Source: Bradyrhizobium diazoefficiens USDA 110
GTDB taxonomy: Bacteria; Pseudomonadota; Alphaproteobacteria; Rhizobiales; Xanthobacteraceae
Length of the DNA stretch: 64,000 bases
Direction of reading: 5' to 3'
Assembly: GCF_000011365.1 (NCBI RefSeq)
Contig: NC_004463.1
Coordinates: 3,458,001-3,522,000, forward strand
Shown here: piece by piece, positions 30,936-39,884 of the stretch
Layout of the letters: every line of letters starts with the position of its first letter
Position numbering within the stretch: the first letter of the stretch is position 1
Notes under the pieces: model-generated
What the model saw: only the letters and a program-made list of their open reading frames with translations
Told to the model about the DNA's origin: nothing
The model's database searches: none
Position numbers and translations under genes: made by a program

Positions 30936-31145
30936 ATGCCGACAGGTACAGTGAAGTGGTTTAACGGCCAGAAGGGCTTTGGATTCATTCAGCCCGACGA
31001 CGGCGGCAACGACGTGTTCGTTCACGTCAGCGCGGTCGAGCGGGCTGGTCTTTCGGGTCTCGCCGAGGGCCAGAAGGTCAACTTCGAGGCCAAGACCGAC
31101 AAGATGCGGGGCAAGGTCAGCGCTGAGAATCTCTCGCTGGCCTAA
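30936..31145 (+). CDS. cspA: Cold shock protein
   Basis: Single-domain nucleic-acid chaperone of 69 residues. Both RNA-binding motifs are intact: [11 protein letters not shown] and [20 protein letters not shown] lies five bases before the ATG. Many alphaproteobacteria have several such copies, so the symbol denotes the family, not strict orthology. Confidence 0.92.
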   Translation: MPTGTVKWFNGQKGFGFIQPDDGGNDVFVHVSAVERAGLSGLAEGQKVNFEAKTDKMRGKVSAENLSLA

Positions 31146-31187
31146 GCTCTCCAGTGCCGTTTCACGGATGTACTGAAACGGCCATGC

Positions 31188-31220
31188 GACCCGCTCGATC
31201 CCTGGATTGAGCGGGTTTTG
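31188..31220 (+). terminator. Probable terminator after cspA
   Basis: ACCCGCTCGATCC and GGATTGAGCGGGT pair with one G-T, followed by TTTTG. A weaker hairpin, GCCGTTTCA/TGAAACGGC at 31157-31183, precedes it. Confidence 0.65.
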
Positions 31221-31243
31221 TCCGTTGCCAACTAGGGTGGAAG

Positions 31244-31486
31244 ATGAGCGCCAGGAAATCGGCAGAACCTTCGCCCGCAGGCATCGCGCGTTCCAACCGC
31301 CAACGCCTGGCGGCTGAAGAGGGCGCGCGCGCGATGGCGGATGCCGAACGGCAGTCCGCCGAACTCCGCAAGAACATGGCGCGGCTACGCGAGTTGCGGG
31401 AGGCCAAGGAAGCGGCCGACGCGGATATTCGCGCGTCGTTGCCGGCGCCTGTGCCGAAGAAGCGCGCGCGGAAATCGCCGCGCTAG
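31244..31486 (+). CDS. Small basic coiled-coil protein of unknown function
   Basis: An 80-residue hydrophilic protein rich in Arg, Ala and Glu, with a helical run NRQRLAAEEGARAMADAER and a basic tail KKRARKSPR. AGGGTGG lies five bases ahead of the ATG. No domain I recognise. The stop codon overlaps the first bases of an intergenic repeat. Confidence 0.6.
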   Translation: MSARKSAEPSPAGIARSNRQRLAAEEGARAMADAERQSAELRKNMARLRELREAKEAADADIRASLPAPVPKKRARKSPR

Positions 31487-31588
31487 AGCGTTTTCGAGCG
31501 AAGTGGATACCGGTTCGCGGCAGGAAAACGCGTCAAGACAAGAATCTAGAGCCCCGTTCCGATTCCATCGGAACGGGAAAGGCTCTAG
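31482..31588. repeat. Intergenic repeat with CTAGAGC/GCTCTAG ends
   Basis: Contains GCGTTTTCGAGCGAAGTGGATACC, GAAAACGCG and the hairpin CCCGTTCC/GGAACGGG (31553-31577). I recall this as a common rhizobial intergenic element. It begins within the stop codon of the preceding small gene. Confidence 0.75.
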
Positions 31589-31643
31589 TCGGGCTCGATA
31601 GCGCCGACGATCATTTCCGAGGGGGCCGGTCACATGCCAAAGA

Positions 31644-31868
31644 GTGCGGATCGTGCCTAGGATCAAGCCGGATGGCGGCGGCACAATCACCTTTTTCCTC
31701 GCGCTTGGCGCGGGTCGTCAGATGTGCCGGCTTGCCACCACGTTTCAGACGCAGAAACAGGCCTTCAGCTATCTTCAGAAGTACCGGACCGAGTTCGAGC
31801 GTATCGCGCGGATACGGCTGGCGTCCGGCGAACTTGAAGACGGGATCGTCGTGCTCTCGATGCTATAG
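31644..31868 (+). CDS. Possible small protein of unknown function
   Basis: A 74-codon frame from GTG at 31644. The segment ARQ-like GRQMCRLATTFQTQKQAFSYL and the acidic-hydrophobic end LASGELEDGIVVLSML look like a real compact protein, but no ribosome site stands out and the first ten residues may be untranslated. Assignment rests on amino-acid composition only. Confidence 0.42.
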   Translation: MRIVPRIKPDGGGTITFFLALGAGRQMCRLATTFQTQKQAFSYLQKYRTEFERIARIRLASGELEDGIVVLSML

Positions 31869-31910
31869 GCCAAGCGCGCGCCGAACGTGACGCGCCCCTT
31901 CAGCCGCTCC

Positions 31911-32093
31911 CTATTCGGAGCGGTCACTCGGCTTGGTCTCGCGGGCCAATCGCTCCGCCTTCAGACGCTCACGGTTCTCGTTGAGGGCGTGCTGGTCCTT
32001 CGCATAGTCGCTCATCGGCTTGTGCGTGTTGGCGGGCTTGAACGCCTTGTTGGCTTCACGCTTGGCGCGATCAGAGGATTGATGTCTCAACAT
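31911..32093 (-). CDS. Small hydrophilic protein of unknown function
   Basis: A 60-residue, strongly charged protein (FKPANTHKPMSDYAKDQHAL, then ENRERLKAERLARE). GAGGTCG lies four bases before the ATG at 32093. No domain recognised; composition suggests a disordered or helical protein. Convergent with the small frame ending at 31868. Confidence 0.58.
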   Translation of the reverse strand: MLRHQSSDRAKREANKAFKPANTHKPMSDYAKDQHALNENRERLKAERLARETKPSDRSE

Positions 32094-32404
32094 ATCGACC
32101 TCGTTTGATCAACGGGCGTGGTCCCGGCAAGTGCTGGACGCGACGCCTCCCGCTCGCAAGCTGAGATGGGTCGACTTGTCACCCTCGGGACGAGGAGGAC
32201 AATTCTTCAGCGTTGGGCAGGTATTCTGCGAGGCGCCTGGTCACTCGCTGTGGAGGCGGCTCGCTCGCATTTCCGGGAGCGCGCCGGCAAAAGAATAACG
32301 GCCGGCCACCGCATTTGTTCCCCCGGACCCATCCTCAATTCGGTGTCGGCTGGTTCATCGCAGCAGGCGTGCCGATTGCGGGATGCAGTCCCTCTCGCCA
32401 CCAA
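32094..32404. other. Gene-free region
   Basis: About 310 bases between the small charged protein and the frc terminator. Open frames here lack family features. I see nothing else in it. Confidence 0.4.
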
Positions 32405-32433
32405 CAAAAAGGCCGCCGAAATCGGCGGCCTTT
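32405..32433 (-). terminator. Rho-independent terminator of the gntR-oxc-frc operon
   Basis: Stem AAAGGCCGCCGA/TCGGCGGCCTTT with a two-base loop, followed on the minus strand by TTTTT. It lies 20 bases past the frc stop. Confidence 0.9.
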
Positions 32434-32453
32434 CGTGTCTCTGGTCGAACCGC

Positions 32454-33731
32454 TTACTCGGCGGCCTGCTTCTGCGGCGGGGCGAGCGCGCCGGACTTGT
32501 GGATGTCGGCGACCTGGTGATCCGAGAAGCCGAGCACGGAGCGCAGGATCTCGTCGGTGTGCTCGCCGAGCAGCGGGGAGCGCTGCACGTCGCTCGGGGA
32601 ATCCGACAGCTTGATCGGGTTGCCGACCGAGATGTACTTGCCGCGGGTCGGGTGGTCGACCTCGACCACGGTGCCGGTCGCGCGCAGCGACTGGTCCTCG
32701 GCGATCTCCTTCATCGACAGGATCGGGCCGCAGGGGATGTCGTCCTTGTTGAGGATCTCCATCGCCTCGAACTTGGTCTTGGTCATCGTCCACTGCTCGA
32801 TGCGGGCGAAGATCTCGTTCAGCCGCGGCAGGCGGGCCGCCGGCTTGGCGTAGTTCGGGTCGGTTTTCCAGGTCGGCTCGCCGATCACGTCGCAGATCTT
32901 CTCCCAGACCGGCGCCTGGGTGATGAAGTAGATGTAGGCGTTGGGATCGGTCTCCCAGCCCTTGCACTTCAGGATGCGGCCGGGCTGGCCGCCGCCCGAG
33001 TCGTTGCCAGCGCGCGGCACGGCATCGCCGAACGGAATGCCTTCGCCGAACTGGCTGTATTCCCTAAGCGGGCCGTGGGCGAGGCGCTGCTGGTCGCGCA
33101 GTTTGACGCGGGCGAGGTTGAGCACGCCGTCCTGCATCGCAGCGGTGACGCGCTGGCCCTTGCCCGAATGCGTGCGCTGATAGAGCGCGGTGACGATGCC
33201 GAGCGCCAGATGCAGGCCGGTGCCGGAATCGCCGATCTGCGCGCCGGTCACGAGCGGCAGGCCGTCGCGGAAGCCGGTGGTGGAGGCGGCGCCGCCGGTG
33301 CACTGCGCGACGTTCTCATAGACCTTGCAGTCCTCGTACGGTCCGGGGCCAAAGCCCTTGATCGAGGCGACGATCATCTTCGGGTTGATCTGCTGGATCT
33401 TCTCCCAGGGGAAGCCCATGCGGTCGAGCACGCCGGGGCCGAAGTTTTCGACCAGCACGTCGCACTTCTTGATCAGCTCGGTGAGGACTTCCTTGCCCTT
33501 GGGGTTCTTGGTGTCGAGCGTGATCGAACGCTTATTGTGGTTCAGCATGGTGAAATACAGGCTGTCCACGTTCGGGATGTCCTGCAACTGGCCGCGGGTG
33601 ATGTCACCCACGCCCGGGCGTTCAACCTTGATCACGTCGGCGCCGAACCAGGCGAGCAGCTGCGTGCAGGTCGGTCCGGACTGGACGTGGGTGAAGTCGA
33701 GAATGCGAACGCCCGTGAGCGCTTTGGTCAT
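32454..33731 (-). CDS. frc: Formyl-CoA:oxalate CoA-transferase
   Basis: Class III CoA-transferase that moves CoA from formyl-CoA to oxalate, giving oxalyl-CoA and formate. The 425 residues start [20 protein letters not shown], contain [35 protein letters not shown] and [15 protein letters not shown], and carry the catalytic Asp at residue 168 in [10 protein letters not shown]. These match the Oxalobacter enzyme closely, as I remember it. It lies 65 bases downstream of oxc on the same strand and ends at a strong terminator. Confidence 0.95.
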   Translation of the reverse strand: MTKALTGVRILDFTHVQSGPTCTQLLAWFGADVIKVERPGVGDITRGQLQDIPNVDSLYFTMLNHNKRSITLDTKNPKGKEVLTELIKKCDVLVENFGPGVLDRMGFPWEKIQQINPKMIVASIKGFGPGPYEDCKVYENVAQCTGGAASTTGFRDGLPLVTGAQIGDSGTGLHLALGIVTALYQRTHSGKGQRVTAAMQDGVLNLARVKLRDQQRLAHGPLREYSQFGEGIPFGDAVPRAGNDSGGGQPGRILKCKGWETDPNAYIYFITQAPVWEKICDVIGEPTWKTDPNYAKPAARLPRLNEIFARIEQWTMTKTKFEAMEILNKDDIPCGPILSMKEIAEDQSLRATGTVVEVDHPTRGKYISVGNPIKLSDSPSDVQRSPLLGEHTDEILRSVLGFSDHQVADIHKSGALAPPQKQAAE

Positions 33732-33796
33732 CGTATTGCTCCGTATACTCTGTCTGCCCCTGCACCCGCAGGGAGTAATGGGTTGAAGGGGAGGAC

Positions 33797-35530
33797 TTAC
33801 TTCTTCTTCTGCAGGACGCTCTGCGGATTGAGATTGCCGATGCGGCCGCTCTCCGAGCCTGCGGCCGGATCGATCACCGCGTTGATGAGCGTCGGCTTGC
33901 GTGAAGCCATCGCCTCGTTGACGGCGCGCTTGAGCTCGTCGGGCGAGGTGGCATTCACGCCGACGCCGCCGAAGGCTTCCATCATCTTGTCGTAGCGCGC
34001 GCCCTTGACGAACACGGTCGTCGCGGGATCCGCGTTGACGCTGTTGACGTCGGTGCCGCGATAGATGCCGTCATTGTTGAAGATGACGACGCAGATCGGG
34101 AGGTTGTAGCGGCAGATGGTCTCGACCTCCATGCCGGAGAAGCCGAATGCGCTGTCGCCTTCCACCGCGAGCACGGGGTGGCCGGTCTCCAGCGCGGCCG
34201 CAATCGCCTGGCCCATGCCGATGCCCATCACGCCCCAGGTGCCGACGTCGAGACGCTTGCGCGGCTTGTACATGTCGATGACGCCGCGGGCGAGGTCGAG
34301 CGTGTTGGCGCCTTCGTTGACGAGGATCGCCTCGGGATGATCCTTGATGACGTTCTTCAGCACGCCGAGCGCGCCGTGATAGTCCATCGGCGACTTGTTG
34401 TTCATGAGCTTCGGCGCCATCTTGGCGACGTTCTCTTCGCGCTTGGACACGATCGCCTTGGTCCAGTCGGCGGGCGGGGTGGTCCAGCCCGAAGCCATCG
34501 CCTGATTGAAGGCGGAGACGACCGAGCCGATGTCGCCGACAACGGGCGCGACGATCTCGACGTTGGAGTCCATTTCCCGCGGCTCGATATCGACCTGGAT
34601 GAACCTCTTGGGCGCTTCGCCCCAGCTCTTGCCCTTGCCGTGCGAGAGCAGCCAGTTCAGCCGCGCGCCGATCAGCATGACGACGTCGGATTCCTTCAGT
34701 ACCGTCGAGCGAGCCGCGCCGGCGCACTGCGGATGCGTGTCGGGAAGGAGGCCCTTGGCCATGCTCATCGGCAGGAACGGCACGCCGCTCTTCTCGACGA
34801 AGCTCTTGATCTCCTCATCGGCCTGCGCGTAGGCCGCGCCCTTGCCGAGGATGATGAGCGGACGCTTTGCGCTCTTGAGCACGTCGAGCGCGCGCTTGAC
34901 CGACGCGGGCGAGGGGATCTGCGCGGGTGCTGCGTCGATCACCTTGACCAGCGACTTCTGGCCGGCCTCGGCGTTCATCACCTGGCCGAACAGCTTTGCC
35001 GGCAGGTCGAGATAGACGCCGCCCGGACGGCCCGAGACCGCGGCGCGGATGGCGCGGGCGAAGCCGATGCCGATGTCCTGGGCGTGCAGCACACGATAGG
35101 CCGCCTTGCACAGCGGCTTCGCAATCGCGAGCTGGTCCATTTCCTCGTAGTCGCCCTGCTGGAGGTCGACGATCTCGCGCTCCGAGGAGCCCGAGACCAG
35201 GATCATCGGGTAGCAGTTGGTGGTCGCGTGCGCGAGCGCGGTGAGACCGTTGAGGAAGCCGGGCGCGGAGACCGTGAGGCAGACGCCGGGCTTCTTGGTG
35301 AGGTAGCCGGCAATGCCCGCGGCATAGCCGGCGTTCTGCTCGTGGCGGAAGGAGATCACGCGAATGCCTGCGGCCTGCGCCATGCGGCCCAAGTCCGTGA
35401 TCGGGATGCCCGGCACATTATAGATGGTGTTGATGCCGTTCAGCTTGAGCGCGTCGATGACGAGATGGAAGCCATCCGTCAATTCCTGCTCGGTGCCCGG
35501 TGCCTCGGACTTGGTCGCGGTGTTCAGCAT
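33797..35530 (-). CDS. oxc: Oxalyl-CoA decarboxylase
   Basis: Thiamine-diphosphate enzyme that decarboxylates oxalyl-CoA to formyl-CoA, completing the CoA cycle with Frc. The 577 residues have the catalytic Glu at 64 ([12 protein letters not shown]), the CoA/ADP-binding middle domain and the TPP motif starting [10 protein letters not shown] and closing with [23 protein letters not shown] and [10 protein letters not shown] are typical of the family. It lies 60 bases after the GntR gene and 65 before frc with no promoter-like site between, so the three form one operon. Confidence 0.95.
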   Translation of the reverse strand: MLNTATKSEAPGTEQELTDGFHLVIDALKLNGINTIYNVPGIPITDLGRMAQAAGIRVISFRHEQNAGYAAGIAGYLTKKPGVCLTVSAPGFLNGLTALAHATTNCYPMILVSGSSEREIVDLQQGDYEEMDQLAIAKPLCKAAYRVLHAQDIGIGFARAIRAAVSGRPGGVYLDLPAKLFGQVMNAEAGQKSLVKVIDAAPAQIPSPASVKRALDVLKSAKRPLIILGKGAAYAQADEEIKSFVEKSGVPFLPMSMAKGLLPDTHPQCAGAARSTVLKESDVVMLIGARLNWLLSHGKGKSWGEAPKRFIQVDIEPREMDSNVEIVAPVVGDIGSVVSAFNQAMASGWTTPPADWTKAIVSKREENVAKMAPKLMNNKSPMDYHGALGVLKNVIKDHPEAILVNEGANTLDLARGVIDMYKPRKRLDVGTWGVMGIGMGQAIAAALETGHPVLAVEGDSAFGFSGMEVETICRYNLPICVVIFNNDGIYRGTDVNSVNADPATTVFVKGARYDKMMEAFGGVGVNATSPDELKRAVNEAMASRKPTLINAVIDPAAGSESGRIGNLNPQSVLQKKK

Positions 35531-35590
35531 GGGCCTTGTCTCCCTGGTCTCAATACTGGGGCGAATGTTTCGCCCTTCTGGTGAACGTTG

Positions 35591-36322
35591 CTAGGTAAAG
35601 AGTTCCTGACCGTGCGCTTCGACGTAAGCGGCAAGGCCAAGGGTGTGGTCGCGGGCGCGCTTCTCGGCGAGCTCGGTGTCGCGCGCTTCCAGTGCTTCGA
35701 TCATGCCGAGATGCTCGGGCAGCGAGGTCGCGGTGCGGTCCTTGCGTCCGATGGTCAGCTGCCGGTAGCCGCGCACGTGCAGCAGCAGGTCGTTGGTGAG
35801 ATCGACCAGCACGGGGGATTCCGACAGCGAGATCAGCGCCTGGTGGAAGGCGATGTTGGCGCGCGAATATTCCTCGACGTGATCCTCGGGCAGGCGGTCC
35901 TTGCCGAAGTCCTTGAAGAAGTCGCGCAGCGCCGTGATGTCCTTCTTGCGCGCGGTGGTGGTGATGAGGCGGGCCGCCATGCTCTCCAGCGCCGCCCAGG
36001 CGCGGATCATGTCGACGATCTCGCTCTTGGTCCGGCGCACCACCATGATGCCGCGGCGCGGAACCGTCTTCACGAATCCGTCCTGCTCGAGCATCGCGAT
36101 CGCTTCGCGGATCGGTGTGCGGCTGACACCCAGGCGCTCGGACAGCGCGCGCTCGTCGAGCATCACCGGCTCGGGCGTCGAGTAGATGTCCATCTTGAGG
36201 ATGGCTTCCTTCAAGGCGTCATACGCCTTGTTCTTGAAGCTGCTCTCCGGGGCAATACGAACGATTGCGATATCTGCCTCGGCCATGTTCGGCAACGCCT
36301 TGGTTGGTTTCCGCAGTGACAC
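35591..36322 (-). CDS. GntR/FCD-family regulator, predicted repressor of the oxalate genes
   Basis: One-domain helix-turn-helix plus FCD effector domain. The GTG at 36322 is preferred because GGAGGAG lies seven bases ahead; this gives 243 residues. The winged helix is at about 40-100 (LSERLGVSRTPIREAIAMLEQ), and the FCD domain has metal or ligand-binding residues in ARANI-like SRANIAFHQALI and EHLGMIEALEARD. It is the first gene of the operon with oxc and frc and has a strong operator 57 bases upstream, so it should control itself. The effector may be oxalate, oxalyl-CoA or formyl-CoA. Confidence 0.9.
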   Translation of the reverse strand: MSLRKPTKALPNMAEADIAIVRIAPESSFKNKAYDALKEAILKMDIYSTPEPVMLDERALSERLGVSRTPIREAIAMLEQDGFVKTVPRRGIMVVRRTKSEIVDMIRAWAALESMAARLITTTARKKDITALRDFFKDFGKDRLPEDHVEEYSRANIAFHQALISLSESPVLVDLTNDLLLHVRGYRQLTIGRKDRTATSLPEHLGMIEALEARDTELAEKRARDHTLGLAAYVEAHGQELFT

Positions 36323-36378
36323 GACGAATCTCCTCCAGTGGGAGTCGTCTTTTACAGGATTATTAACGGGAAAGTTTT

Positions 36379-36395
36379 TGGCATACCACATGCCA
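36379..36395 (-). promoter_or_regulatory. Predicted GntR operator for the gntR-oxc-frc operon
   Basis: TGGCATACCACATGCCA: perfect arms TGGCAT and ATGCCA. On the minus strand TTGACA lies three bases before it. The ADP-forming synthetase has a sister site 80 bases away. Confidence 0.72.
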
Positions 36396-36458
36396 GAATG
36401 TCAAGCTGCCTATTTTTTGCGGCGTTCCAGGGGGCGCCGCAGCTTGACAAATTGGCTT

Positions 36459-36475
36459 CTGGCATACCAAATGCC
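36459..36475 (+). promoter_or_regulatory. Predicted GntR operator for the acyl-CoA synthetase gene
   Basis: TGGCATACCAAATGCCA: perfect arms, one base different in the spacer from the site at 36379. TTGACA at 36443-36448 lies ten bases before it on the plus strand. Confidence 0.72.
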
Positions 36476-36632
36476 ATCGCCAGCCATTTTTGATCCAAGC
36501 GGGCGGAGTAATCTCGGGCTTTATGCCACTCCGTTCCGCCGCATGGAACAGAGCGCGGCGAATGGCAAGCATCACGGGCAGCCGCAATACGCGCGCTTTG
36601 CAAAGAACGAACCAGGTCAAGGGAGAAGCCAC

Positions 36633-38762
36633 ATGTCCAATTCCAAAGATGCCGTCCGCAAGGTGCTCGACCAGGTCAAGGCGGACAACCGCACGAGCCT
36701 GACGGCGCCGGAAGGCAAGCTGGTCTGCGACGCCTACGGCATTCCGGTGCCGAAGGAGGGCGTGGCAAGGTCGGCAGGCGAGGCCGGCAAGATGGCCGCC
36801 TCGATGGGCTTCCCAGTGGTGATGAAGATCGTCTCGCCGGACATTCTCCATAAGACCGAAGCCGGCGGCGTCATCGTCGGCCTCAAGACGGCGGAGGATG
36901 CCGAGAAGGCCTACGAGACCATTCTCGGCAACGCCAAGAAGTACAAGGCCGATGCCAAGATCGAGGGCGTCCAGGTGCAGCAGATGCTGGCCGGCGGCAC
37001 CGAGGTCATCGTCGGCTCGATCACCGACGGCTCGTTCGGCAAGCTGGTCGCCTTCGGCCTCGGCGGCGTGCTGGTCGAAGTGCTGAAGGACATCACCTTC
37101 CGCCTCGCGCCCGCGACCAAGGAAGACGCGCTCTCGATGCTCGACGGCATCCAGGCCCATGAGATCCTGAAGGGCGTGCGCGGCGGCGAGCCCGTGAACC
37201 GCACGGCGCTTGCCGACGTCATCGTCAAGGTCTCGCAGCTCGTCACCGATTTCCCTGAAATCGTCGAGCTCGACCTCAATCCGGTGTTCGCGACGGCGAA
37301 GAGCGCGATTGCGGCCGACGTGCGCATCGTCGTCGACTTCGCCTATGTGCCCAAACCGAAGCCGCGCCCGACCGAAGAGATCGTAGCTGCCATGAGCCGC
37401 ATCATGCAGCCGAAGGCGGTCGCCGTGGTCGGCGCCTCCGCCGAGGACGGCAAGATCGGCAACTCCGTGATGAAGAACCTCATCAACGGCGGCTACAAGG
37501 GCGACATCTATCCGATCCATCCCAAGGCCACCGAGATCCTCGGCTACAAGGCCTACAAGAGCGTCAAGGACGTGCCGGGTGTGATCGACACGGCGGTGTT
37601 CGCGATTCCCGCGAAGTTCGTGGCTGCTGCGCTGACCGAATGCGGCGAGAAGAAAATTCCGGGTGCGGTGCTGATCCCGTCGGGCTTCGCCGAGGCCGGC
37701 GCGCCGGAGCTGCAGGCCGAGATCGTCGAGGTCGGCAAGAAGTACGACATCCGCCTGATGGGGCCGAACATCTACGGCTTCTACTATACGCCGGCCAATC
37801 TCTGCGCGACCTTCTGCACCGCCTACGACGTCAAGGGCCACGCGGCGCTGTCGTCGCAGTCGGGCGGCATCGGCATGGCCATCATCGGCTTCTCGCGCTC
37901 GGCCAAGATGGGCGTCTCGGCGATCGTCGGCCTCGGCAACAAGTCGGATATCGACGAGGACGATCTGCTCGCCTTCTTCGAGCAGGATCCCAACACCAAC
38001 CTGATCGCGCAGCACTGCGAGGACCTCAAGGACGGCCGTGCCTTCGCGGAAGCCGCCAAGCGCGTCTCCAAGAAGAAGCCGGTCGTCGTGCTCAAGGCCG
38101 GCCGCACCTCGGCCGGCGCCAAGGCGGCCTCCTCGCACACCGGCGCGCTCGCCGGTAATGACAAGATCTACGAGGACGTCCTGGCGCAGTCCGGCGTGAT
38201 CCGCGCCCGCAGCTTGCGGCAGCTGCTCGAATTCGCCCGCGGCGTGCCGGTGCTGCCGACGCCGAAGGGCGAGAACGTGCTGATCATCACCGGTGCGGGC
38301 GGCTCGGGCGTGCTGCTGTCGGACTCCTGCGTCGACAACGGCCTGTCGCTGATGTCGATGCCGCCGGATCTGGATGCGGCCTTCCGCAAGTTCATCCCGC
38401 CGTTTGGAGCCGCCGGAAATCCTGTGGATATCACCGGTGGCGAGCCGCCGATCACCTACGTCAACACCGTGAAGCTCGGCCTGTCGGACGAGCGGATCCA
38501 TTCGCTGATCCTCGGCTACTGGCACACCATCGTCACCCCGCCGATGGTGTTCGCCCGCAACATGGTCGAGGTGAAGAAGGAGATGGAGGCCAAGGGCTTC
38601 GTGAAGCCGATCGTGGCCTCGCTCGCCGGCGACGTCGAGGTCGAGGAAGCCGCCGAATATCTCTACCAGAACGGCATCCCGGCCTACGCCTATTCGACCG
38701 AACTGCCGGTCGAGGTCCTGGGTGCCAAGTACAAGTGGGCGCGCGGGGCAGGGCTGCTCTGA
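36633..38762 (+). CDS. ADP-forming acyl-CoA synthetase, substrate uncertain (candidate oxalate-CoA ligase)
   Basis: NDP-forming acyl-CoA synthetase of 709 residues from the ATG at 36633 (GGGAGAAG ahead). Domain order is unusual but known: an ATP-grasp domain first (residues 1-230, GFPVVMKIVSPDILHKTEAGGV), then the CoA-binding Rossmann domain (AVVGASAEDGKIGN), the Ser-rich CoA-ligase part (SSQSGGIGMAIIGFSR) and the phospho-His loop SSHTGALAGND. The gene is divergent from the oxc-frc operon and has the same operator, so the acid is probably oxalate or formate; acetate is also possible. Such an enzyme would prime the CoA cycle of Frc and Oxc. Confidence 0.83.
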   Translation: MSNSKDAVRKVLDQVKADNRTSLTAPEGKLVCDAYGIPVPKEGVARSAGEAGKMAASMGFPVVMKIVSPDILHKTEAGGVIVGLKTAEDAEKAYETILGNAKKYKADAKIEGVQVQQMLAGGTEVIVGSITDGSFGKLVAFGLGGVLVEVLKDITFRLAPATKEDALSMLDGIQAHEILKGVRGGEPVNRTALADVIVKVSQLVTDFPEIVELDLNPVFATAKSAIAADVRIVVDFAYVPKPKPRPTEEIVAAMSRIMQPKAVAVVGASAEDGKIGNSVMKNLINGGYKGDIYPIHPKATEILGYKAYKSVKDVPGVIDTAVFAIPAKFVAAALTECGEKKIPGAVLIPSGFAEAGAPELQAEIVEVGKKYDIRLMGPNIYGFYYTPANLCATFCTAYDVKGHAALSSQSGGIGMAIIGFSRSAKMGVSAIVGLGNKSDIDEDDLLAFFEQDPNTNLIAQHCEDLKDGRAFAEAAKRVSKKKPVVVLKAGRTSAGAKAASSHTGALAGNDKIYEDVLAQSGVIRARSLRQLLEFARGVPVLPTPKGENVLIITGAGGSGVLLSDSCVDNGLSLMSMPPDLDAAFRKFIPPFGAAGNPVDITGGEPPITYVNTVKLGLSDERIHSLILGYWHTIVTPPMVFARNMVEVKKEMEAKGFVKPIVASLAGDVEVEEAAEYLYQNGIPAYAYSTELPVEVLGAKYKWARGAGLL

Positions 38763-38776
38763 GCCTCATCTCACAC

Positions 38777-38905
38777 GTCATCCCGGGGCGATGCGACGGG
38801 ACCGCGCAAGCGTGGCCCGGAGCATCGAACCCGGGTCTCGAGATTCCGGGTCTGGTACGCCAGGCCCGCGCTGCGCGCAGTCCCGGCGCACCATCCCGGA
38901 ATGAC
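38777..38905. repeat. Intergenic palindrome, diverged GTCATCCCGGGGCG copy
   Basis: Ends GTCATCCCGGGGCG and ATCCCGGAATGAC are related to those at 15897 and 21942, with the core CCGGGTCTCGAGATTCCGGG. It lies between the acyl-CoA synthetase and the IclR gene. Confidence 0.75.
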
Positions 38906-38928
38906 GGATGCACAAGCGGCAGGTCGCG

Positions 38929-39771
38929 ATGAGCAAGAACGTGATCCGGCGCAAATCGCTCGAGCCCAGGTCGCCTTCGGAGGCCGACCATGACGCACGC
39001 GACGGCGGCGTGCAGTCCGTCGACCGCGCGCTGTCGATCCTCGAGACGCTGGCCGAAGACGACGAGGGCTATCGCCTCAGCGATCTCGCCGTGCGCACCG
39101 GCCTGTCGGCCTCCACCGTCCATCGCCTGCTGGCAACGCTGGAAAGCCGCCGCTTCGTGCAGTTCGACCGCGCCGAATCCAAATGGCATGTCGGCGTGCG
39201 CGGCTTCACGGTGGGCGCGAGCTTTGCCCGGCGGCGTAATTTCTCCACGCAGGCGATTCCCTATTTGCGCAAGCTGCGCGATCTCACCCGCGAGACCGCT
39301 AATCTCGCCGTCGTCGACGATGAGTTCATCATCGTGCTGACCCGCATGGAGAGCCGCGAGATCATGCGCTCGCTGACCCAGGTCGGCGGCCGCGTCGCCA
39401 TGGTGACGTCGGGCGTCGGCAAGGCGGTGCTCGCAACCTATTCCGACGAGGACGTCGGCGCCGTCATCCGCCATCACGGCATGCCGCGCCTGACCGAGAA
39501 ATCGATCGTGCGGCCGAGCGACCTGTTCAAGGAGCTCGCGACGATCCGCAAGCAGGGCTTTGCGATCGATGACGAAGAGGCCTGCACGGGCCTGCGCTGT
39601 ATTGCCGCAGTCGTCTACAACGACTGCGCCGAGCCGCTGGCGGCGATCTCCGTCTCCGGCATGACCAGCCGTCTGACCGACGACAGGCTGCCGGAAATCG
39701 GGCGAATTGTGCGCGATGTCGCCGGTGAGCTGACGGTTGCGCTCGGCGGGGTGATGCCGAACTCCCGCTGA
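38929..39771 (+). CDS. IclR-family regulator
   Basis: Regulator with an N-terminal winged helix (RALSILETLAEDDEGYRLSD, then GLSASTVHRLLATLE) and an effector GAF-like domain. I chose the ATG at 38929 (280 residues); the ATG at 38908 (287 residues) begins three bases after an intergenic repeat and is less likely. The next genes are tctCBA, so transport of a tricarboxylate or dicarboxylate is the nearest candidate target. Members of this family also regulate glyoxylate genes, and gcl lies 7 kb downstream. Confidence 0.88.
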   Translation: MSKNVIRRKSLEPRSPSEADHDARDGGVQSVDRALSILETLAEDDEGYRLSDLAVRTGLSASTVHRLLATLESRRFVQFDRAESKWHVGVRGFTVGASFARRRNFSTQAIPYLRKLRDLTRETANLAVVDDEFIIVLTRMESREIMRSLTQVGGRVAMVTSGVGKAVLATYSDEDVGAVIRHHGMPRLTEKSIVRPSDLFKELATIRKQGFAIDDEEACTGLRCIAAVVYNDCAEPLAAISVSGMTSRLTDDRLPEIGRIVRDVAGELTVALGGVMPNSR

Positions 39772-39884
39772 AGGAACACCGGCGCCGTCGCTGGACAGCA
39801 TCGGCCGTTTTGGCTGATATGCGACCAAACGACACAATGCGGCAGCTGATCAGCAACGTCCGCACGAGCCTGGAGAATGCCCTC

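Larger units (their letters stand above)
36323..36632. promoter_or_regulatory. Divergent control region of gntR-oxc-frc and the acyl-CoA synthetase
   Basis: About 310 bases with two almost identical copies of the 17-bp operator, one for each direction, 80 bases apart centre to centre. Each follows a TTGACA hexamer on its own strand (36399-36404 minus, 36443-36448 plus). A transcript from the right-hand promoter would have a leader of about 150 bases. Confidence 0.7.

Noticed and set aside
33732..33796. A separate promoter or regulon operator for frc
   Set aside because: No copy of the palindrome or -35 hexamer is present in the gap between oxc and frc.
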